DNA of 9,272 nucleotides from HGM04593 sp964485215 (GTDB lineage Bacteria > Bacteroidota > Bacteroidia > Bacteroidales > Bacteroidaceae): the NCBI GenBank assembly GCA_964485215.1, contig CAZAIM010000094.1:1-9272 (forward strand), given 5' to 3'. This document shows positions 7,261 to 9,272 of this stretch, in pieces; the first letter of the stretch is position 1; every line of letters starts with the position of its first letter. Made by a program: the position numbers and the translations under genes. Under the pieces are notes generated by a model. It did not search any database. It saw only the letters and a program-made list of their open reading frames with translations, and was not told where the DNA came from.

Positions 7261-7295
7261 GGAGTGAGGGTGACCCGAAAGCCACCCCCTCCTCC
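7261..7295 (-). terminator. Intercistronic hairpin between fucosidase and cutC
   Basis: Beginning 1 nt after the fucosidase stop, the minus strand can fold into a long imperfect hairpin. The core pairs 7266-7274 with 7281-7291 around loop TTTCGG, with one G-U pair and a 2-nt bulge at 7288-7289, and GGAG/CTCC arms (7261-7264 and 7292-7295) extend it past a bulged base at 7265. No run of U follows, so it may be a partial terminator or a 3'-end stabiliser rather than a full stop, leaving cutC readable from upstream. Confidence 0.55.
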
Positions 7296-7296
7296 A

Positions 7297-8622
7297 TTAC
7301 TTTGTTATAAGCTCTACGATATAATCGGTGCCTGTGGGCATTTCGTTGAACATAAGTTTTATGCCCTCTTTTGTCTTCTTGAACTTTACAGGCTTCTTGT
7401 CGGCATAAGTAAATGCTTTCTTTACCTTGCAGTTGAGCGGAAGGAGAAGTTCCTTTTCATTCAGGTCGAAAATGTGCACGAAAAGGCGGTTGCCCTTGCG
7501 TGTTGTCACTCCCCACTCCTGTGCAGGAATGTCGCCGGCGGTTGTGCCATATATAGTCTCGCCGTTGGCGCGAAGCCATTCGCCCATCTCCTTCATTCGC
7601 TCGAGGGCTGTGGCCGGAATCTCTCCGTTAGGCTGCGGACCTACATTCAGCAAGAGGTTTGCGCCCTTGCCCGATGTGCTGACAAGCAAGCGCAACAGTG
7701 TCTCTGTGCTCTTGTAGTTCTGGTCAACAAGTTTGTAACCCCACATCCCATTCATTGTCTGGCAGGTTTCAAGCGGCAGACGGCTCACATCCTGTCCGCT
7801 AAGTCCGGCCTTGTTCTCGCCCGGCAGGTCGCGTTCGAATATCTGAATGTCCTCGCCAGGGTTGGGCGTGTCGTGGTGGTTGTTTCCTATGAGGCAGGCC
7901 GGCTGAAGTTTGTGTATCAGTGCGTACTGCTCGTCGAGCTGCCAGTCGAAAGGTATGGTGTCTTTGTCGCGGTCCCATTTGCCATCGAACCATATGGCAC
8001 CTATCTGTCCGTACTTGGTGAGCAGTTCGGTAAGCTGCTTGTTCATGAAATCGTAGTATGCCGGCCAGTTCTCGTTGGTTCTTACTCGCCCTATTACCTG
8101 TGTGCCGGTACGTCCCAAAGGATATTCATCGCGTGCCCAGTCGATGTGTGAGTAATAGAGATGCAGCTTTATACCCTGCTTGTGGCACTCCTCGGCAAGT
8201 TCTTTTATCACATCACGTCCGAAAGGAGTTGCATCGACAATGTTGTAGTCGCTCTGCTCTGTGTCCCACATCGAGAAACTGTCGTGGTGACGGCTGGTAA
8301 AGCATATGTACTTCGCGCCTGCATCCTTTATAGCAGCTACCCATGCCTTTGCATCGAAGCGGTGGGGGTGGAACGCATCGGCAGCCTTTGCATATTCGGC
8401 CTTGTCTATCGGGTAGTTCTGCAGGTACCATTCTCCCTGTGCGAACATACTGTATATGCCCCAATGGATGAATATTCCGAACTTGCTGTCGGCAAATTCC
8501 TGACGTGCCTTCAAGTTCTCGGGGGCTGGGGTATACTGGGCCTCCTGTGCAGTCGCTGTTGCCGAAACAAGCATCAGTGATGCCAGTGCCAGTGCGTAAA
8601 GTGTGTTTTTTGTGAATTTCAT
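7297..8622 (-). CDS. Secreted GH29 alpha-L-fucosidase
   Basis: A 441-aa glycoside hydrolase family 29 enzyme that would release terminal L-fucose from host or dietary glycans in the periplasm or outside the cell. The signal peptide covers about residues 1-25 (hydrophobic core 8-21, then ATATAQ). The (beta/alpha)8 domain contains KFGIFIHWGIYS (47-58), the fucose-binding type SRHHDSFSMWDT (110-121), HLYYSHIDWA (154-163), and AIWFDGKW (209-216) where D213 is the expected nucleophile. E263 in DIQIFERD aligns by eye with the acid/base of Thermotoga fucosidase; E285 in the LETCQTMNGMWGYK stretch is another conserved acid. A beta-rich C-terminal domain starts around 365. I start at ATG 8622 because it gives a clean signal peptide and lies about 20 nt after the predicted transcription start; the frame is open to 8679, but that extension runs through the promoter. 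Linkage specificity cannot be told. Confidence 0.93.
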   Translation of the reverse strand: MKFTKNTLYALALASLMLVSATATAQEAQYTPAPENLKARQEFADSKFGIFIHWGIYSMFAQGEWYLQNYPIDKAEYAKAADAFHPHRFDAKAWVAAIKDAGAKYICFTSRHHDSFSMWDTEQSDYNIVDATPFGRDVIKELAEECHKQGIKLHLYYSHIDWARDEYPLGRTGTQVIGRVRTNENWPAYYDFMNKQLTELLTKYGQIGAIWFDGKWDRDKDTIPFDWQLDEQYALIHKLQPACLIGNNHHDTPNPGEDIQIFERDLPGENKAGLSGQDVSRLPLETCQTMNGMWGYKLVDQNYKSTETLLRLLVSTSGKGANLLLNVGPQPNGEIPATALERMKEMGEWLRANGETIYGTTAGDIPAQEWGVTTRKGNRLFVHIFDLNEKELLLPLNCKVKKAFTYADKKPVKFKKTKEGIKLMFNEMPTGTDYIVELITK

Positions 8623-8648
8623 ATATTTAGCTTTTGTTATCATTGACA

Positions 8649-8680
8649 CAAAAATAAAGGAAGGAAGCGAAAACAGCAAA
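8649..8680 (-). promoter_or_regulatory. Bacteroidota-type promoter for the fucosidase gene
   Basis: On the minus strand TTTG (8677-8680) is followed after exactly 20 nt by TATTTTTG (8649-8656), a full match to the -33/-7 consensus TTTG, 19-21 nt, TAnnTTTG. Transcription would start near 8643, giving a leader of about 20 nt to the ATG at 8622. This also supports the shorter fucosidase start. Confidence 0.75.
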
Positions 8681-8686
8681 TTATTT

Positions 8687-8717
8687 TTTGTGTTTCACTC
8701 TTTTGTGATTAATTTCG
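8687..8717 (+). promoter_or_regulatory. Bacteroidota-type promoter for the DUF4491 gene
   Basis: TTTG (8687-8690) is followed after 19 nt by TAATTTCG (8710-8717), one mismatch from TAnnTTTG. A start near 8723 would leave about 19 nt before the ATG at 8742. It lies back to back with the fucosidase promoter, the two -33 elements being 6 nt apart. Confidence 0.55.
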
Positions 8718-8741
8718 TGCTGCAAAAAATAACGGTGATAT

Positions 8742-9038
8742 ATGGAATTGAATTTTTTCGGAATTATAATAGGTGTAGCCACATTCCTGATGATAGGGCT
8801 TTTTCATCCGCTTGTGATTAAGGCGGAGTACTATATTGGTGTCAAGAGCTGGTGGCTTTTCCTTTTGCTTGGCATAGGCTCGGCGGCAGCCTCATTGCTT
8901 GTGAGTAATCTCACCTTGTCTATAATTCTTGGCGTTGTTGCTTTCTCCTCTTTCTGGAGCATTGGTGAGGTCTTCCAGCAAAAGAAGAGGGTCGAAAAAG
9001 GATGGTTCCCTGCCAATCCAAGAAGAAAGAACAAATGA
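8742..9038 (+). CDS. DUF4491 family small membrane protein
   Basis: A 98-aa membrane protein of unknown function, of the length and pattern of the DUF4491 family found mainly in Bacteroidota. It starts MELNFFGIIIGVATFLMIGL. Hydrophobic segments lie near 5-24, 36-54 and 57-75, so three helices are likely. Conserved-looking features are FHPLVIKAEYY (21-31) after helix 1, WSIGEV (72-77) at the end of helix 3, and a basic C-terminal tail KKRVEKGWFPANPRRKNK (81-98) that should face the cytoplasm. The start is supported by the predicted promoter about 25 nt upstream. It appears monocistronic: a promoter of its own in front and two terminator hairpins behind. The family assignment is from memory of the motif pattern; no activity can be proposed. 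Confidence 0.85.
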   Translation: MELNFFGIIIGVATFLMIGLFHPLVIKAEYYIGVKSWWLFLLLGIGSAAASLLVSNLTLSIILGVVAFSSFWSIGEVFQQKKRVEKGWFPANPRRKNK

Positions 9039-9056
9039 ACTGCTGCCAAAAGGAAT

Positions 9057-9084
9057 GAGGGTGACCCAAAAGTCATCCTCTTTT
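9057..9084 (+). terminator. Rho-independent terminator after the DUF4491 gene
   Basis: GAGGGTGAC (9057-9065) pairs over 9 bp (one G-U) with GTCATCCTC (9072-9080) around loop CCAAAA, followed by TTTT (9081-9084). It begins 18 nt after the DUF4491 stop. A second possible right arm, GTCACCC (9086-9092), pairs perfectly with 9059-9065. Confidence 0.75.
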
Positions 9085-9123
9085 AGTCACCCCCATCCCA
9101 ATCTAAGGTTACCTCTTGATAAT

Positions 9124-9145
9124 GTTGGACCTTCCAACTTTTTTT
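9124..9145 (+). terminator. Second terminator-like hairpin with T tract
   Basis: GTTGGA (9124-9129) pairs perfectly with TCCAAC (9133-9138) around triloop CCT and is followed directly by seven T (9139-9145). It stands 39 nt after the first terminator, with no gene between, so it is either a back-up terminator of the DUF4491 transcript or the end of a short unannotated RNA. Confidence 0.6.
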
Positions 9146-9272
9146 GGTGTCACATCAAAGCAATTGTGTCATCCGCGGTTTATCGGGAGGCTGAATAAAG
9201 AGCCTTTTTGGTCGGCTCAAAAGTGTACATCGTAATTCTTAATCAAATTATTCTACAACATTATCTTCTCTA
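9146..9272. other. Non-coding right end with overlapping small inverted repeats
   Basis: No gene is supported here on either strand; the only ATG-initiated frame is about 16 codons on the minus strand (from 9231). Two overlapping short stems are possible: AGGCT 9188-9192 with AGCCT 9201-9205, followed by T 9205-9209 on the plus strand, and GAGCC 9200-9204 with GGCTC 9214-9218. The second, read on the minus strand, is followed by TTTATT and could terminate a minus-strand transcript from beyond the edge. Confidence 0.35.

Noticed and set aside
7264..8151. A 295-codon open frame on the plus strand opposite the fucosidase gene
   Set aside because: It lies antisense to a clear GH29 enzyme with all family motifs. 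The predicted product is rich in Cys and Val without recognisable domains, and the frame is a by-product of codon use on the other strand.
8623..8679. 19-codon N-terminal extension of the fucosidase, including an ATG at 8643
   Set aside because: The extension covers the predicted promoter and would put hydrophobic residues before an already complete signal peptide; the ATG at 8643 would sit at the predicted transcription start.

Overview
The window looks like a piece of a Bacteroidota chromosome, most likely order Bacteroidales. The evidence is a SprA homologue (type IX secretion translocon), a DUF4491 protein typical of this group, promoter motifs of the Bacteroidota type (TTTG, about 20 nt, TAnnTTTG), and genes without clear Shine-Dalgarno sites. 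Nothing points to a phage, plasmid, insertion sequence, CRISPR array, rRNA or tRNA. This is ordinary chromosomal housekeeping and glycan-degradation territory with a few unusual details.

Left third (1-3429, all minus strand): a compact three-gene cluster read right to left, made of an MsbA-like ABC exporter half-transporter, ruvA (Holliday junction binding), and the first 348 codons of sprA, which runs off the left edge. Both junctions are exactly 20 nt, so co-transcription is likely. The sprA fragment fills almost all of the first 1.05 kb.

Middle (3430-6439, plus strand): a 206-nt divergent spacer holding a GC-alternating 12-bp palindrome, then a large exported transglutaminase-like protein of 879 aa. 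It has an active-looking Cys-His papain-like fold, a carboxypeptidase-regulatory-like beta domain, a second transglutaminase-like module without the catalytic cysteine, and a thioredoxin-like C-terminus with both redox cysteines replaced. Its stop overlaps, in an ATGA junction, the start of a 55-residue very acidic, tyrosine-rich protein that I do not recognise; this small gene is easily missed.

Right third: on the minus strand a secreted GH29 alpha-L-fucosidase followed by cutC, separated by an 84-nt spacer with an imperfect hairpin. The fucosidase has a very good Bacteroidota promoter, and a second promoter faces away from it toward a small membrane protein gene of the DUF4491 family. That gene is followed by two terminator hairpins; the first resembles the fucosidase-cutC hairpin in sequence. 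The last 130 nt contain only small inverted repeats and no gene I can support.

Functionally, sprA (secretion of cargo across the outer membrane), the exported transglutaminase-like protein and the secreted fucosidase all concern the cell envelope and the outside of the cell, but nothing in the sequence proves that they act together. I saw no defence system or other clearly new multi-gene system. The most novel items are the 55-aa coupled gene and the degenerate catalytic modules of its large partner.
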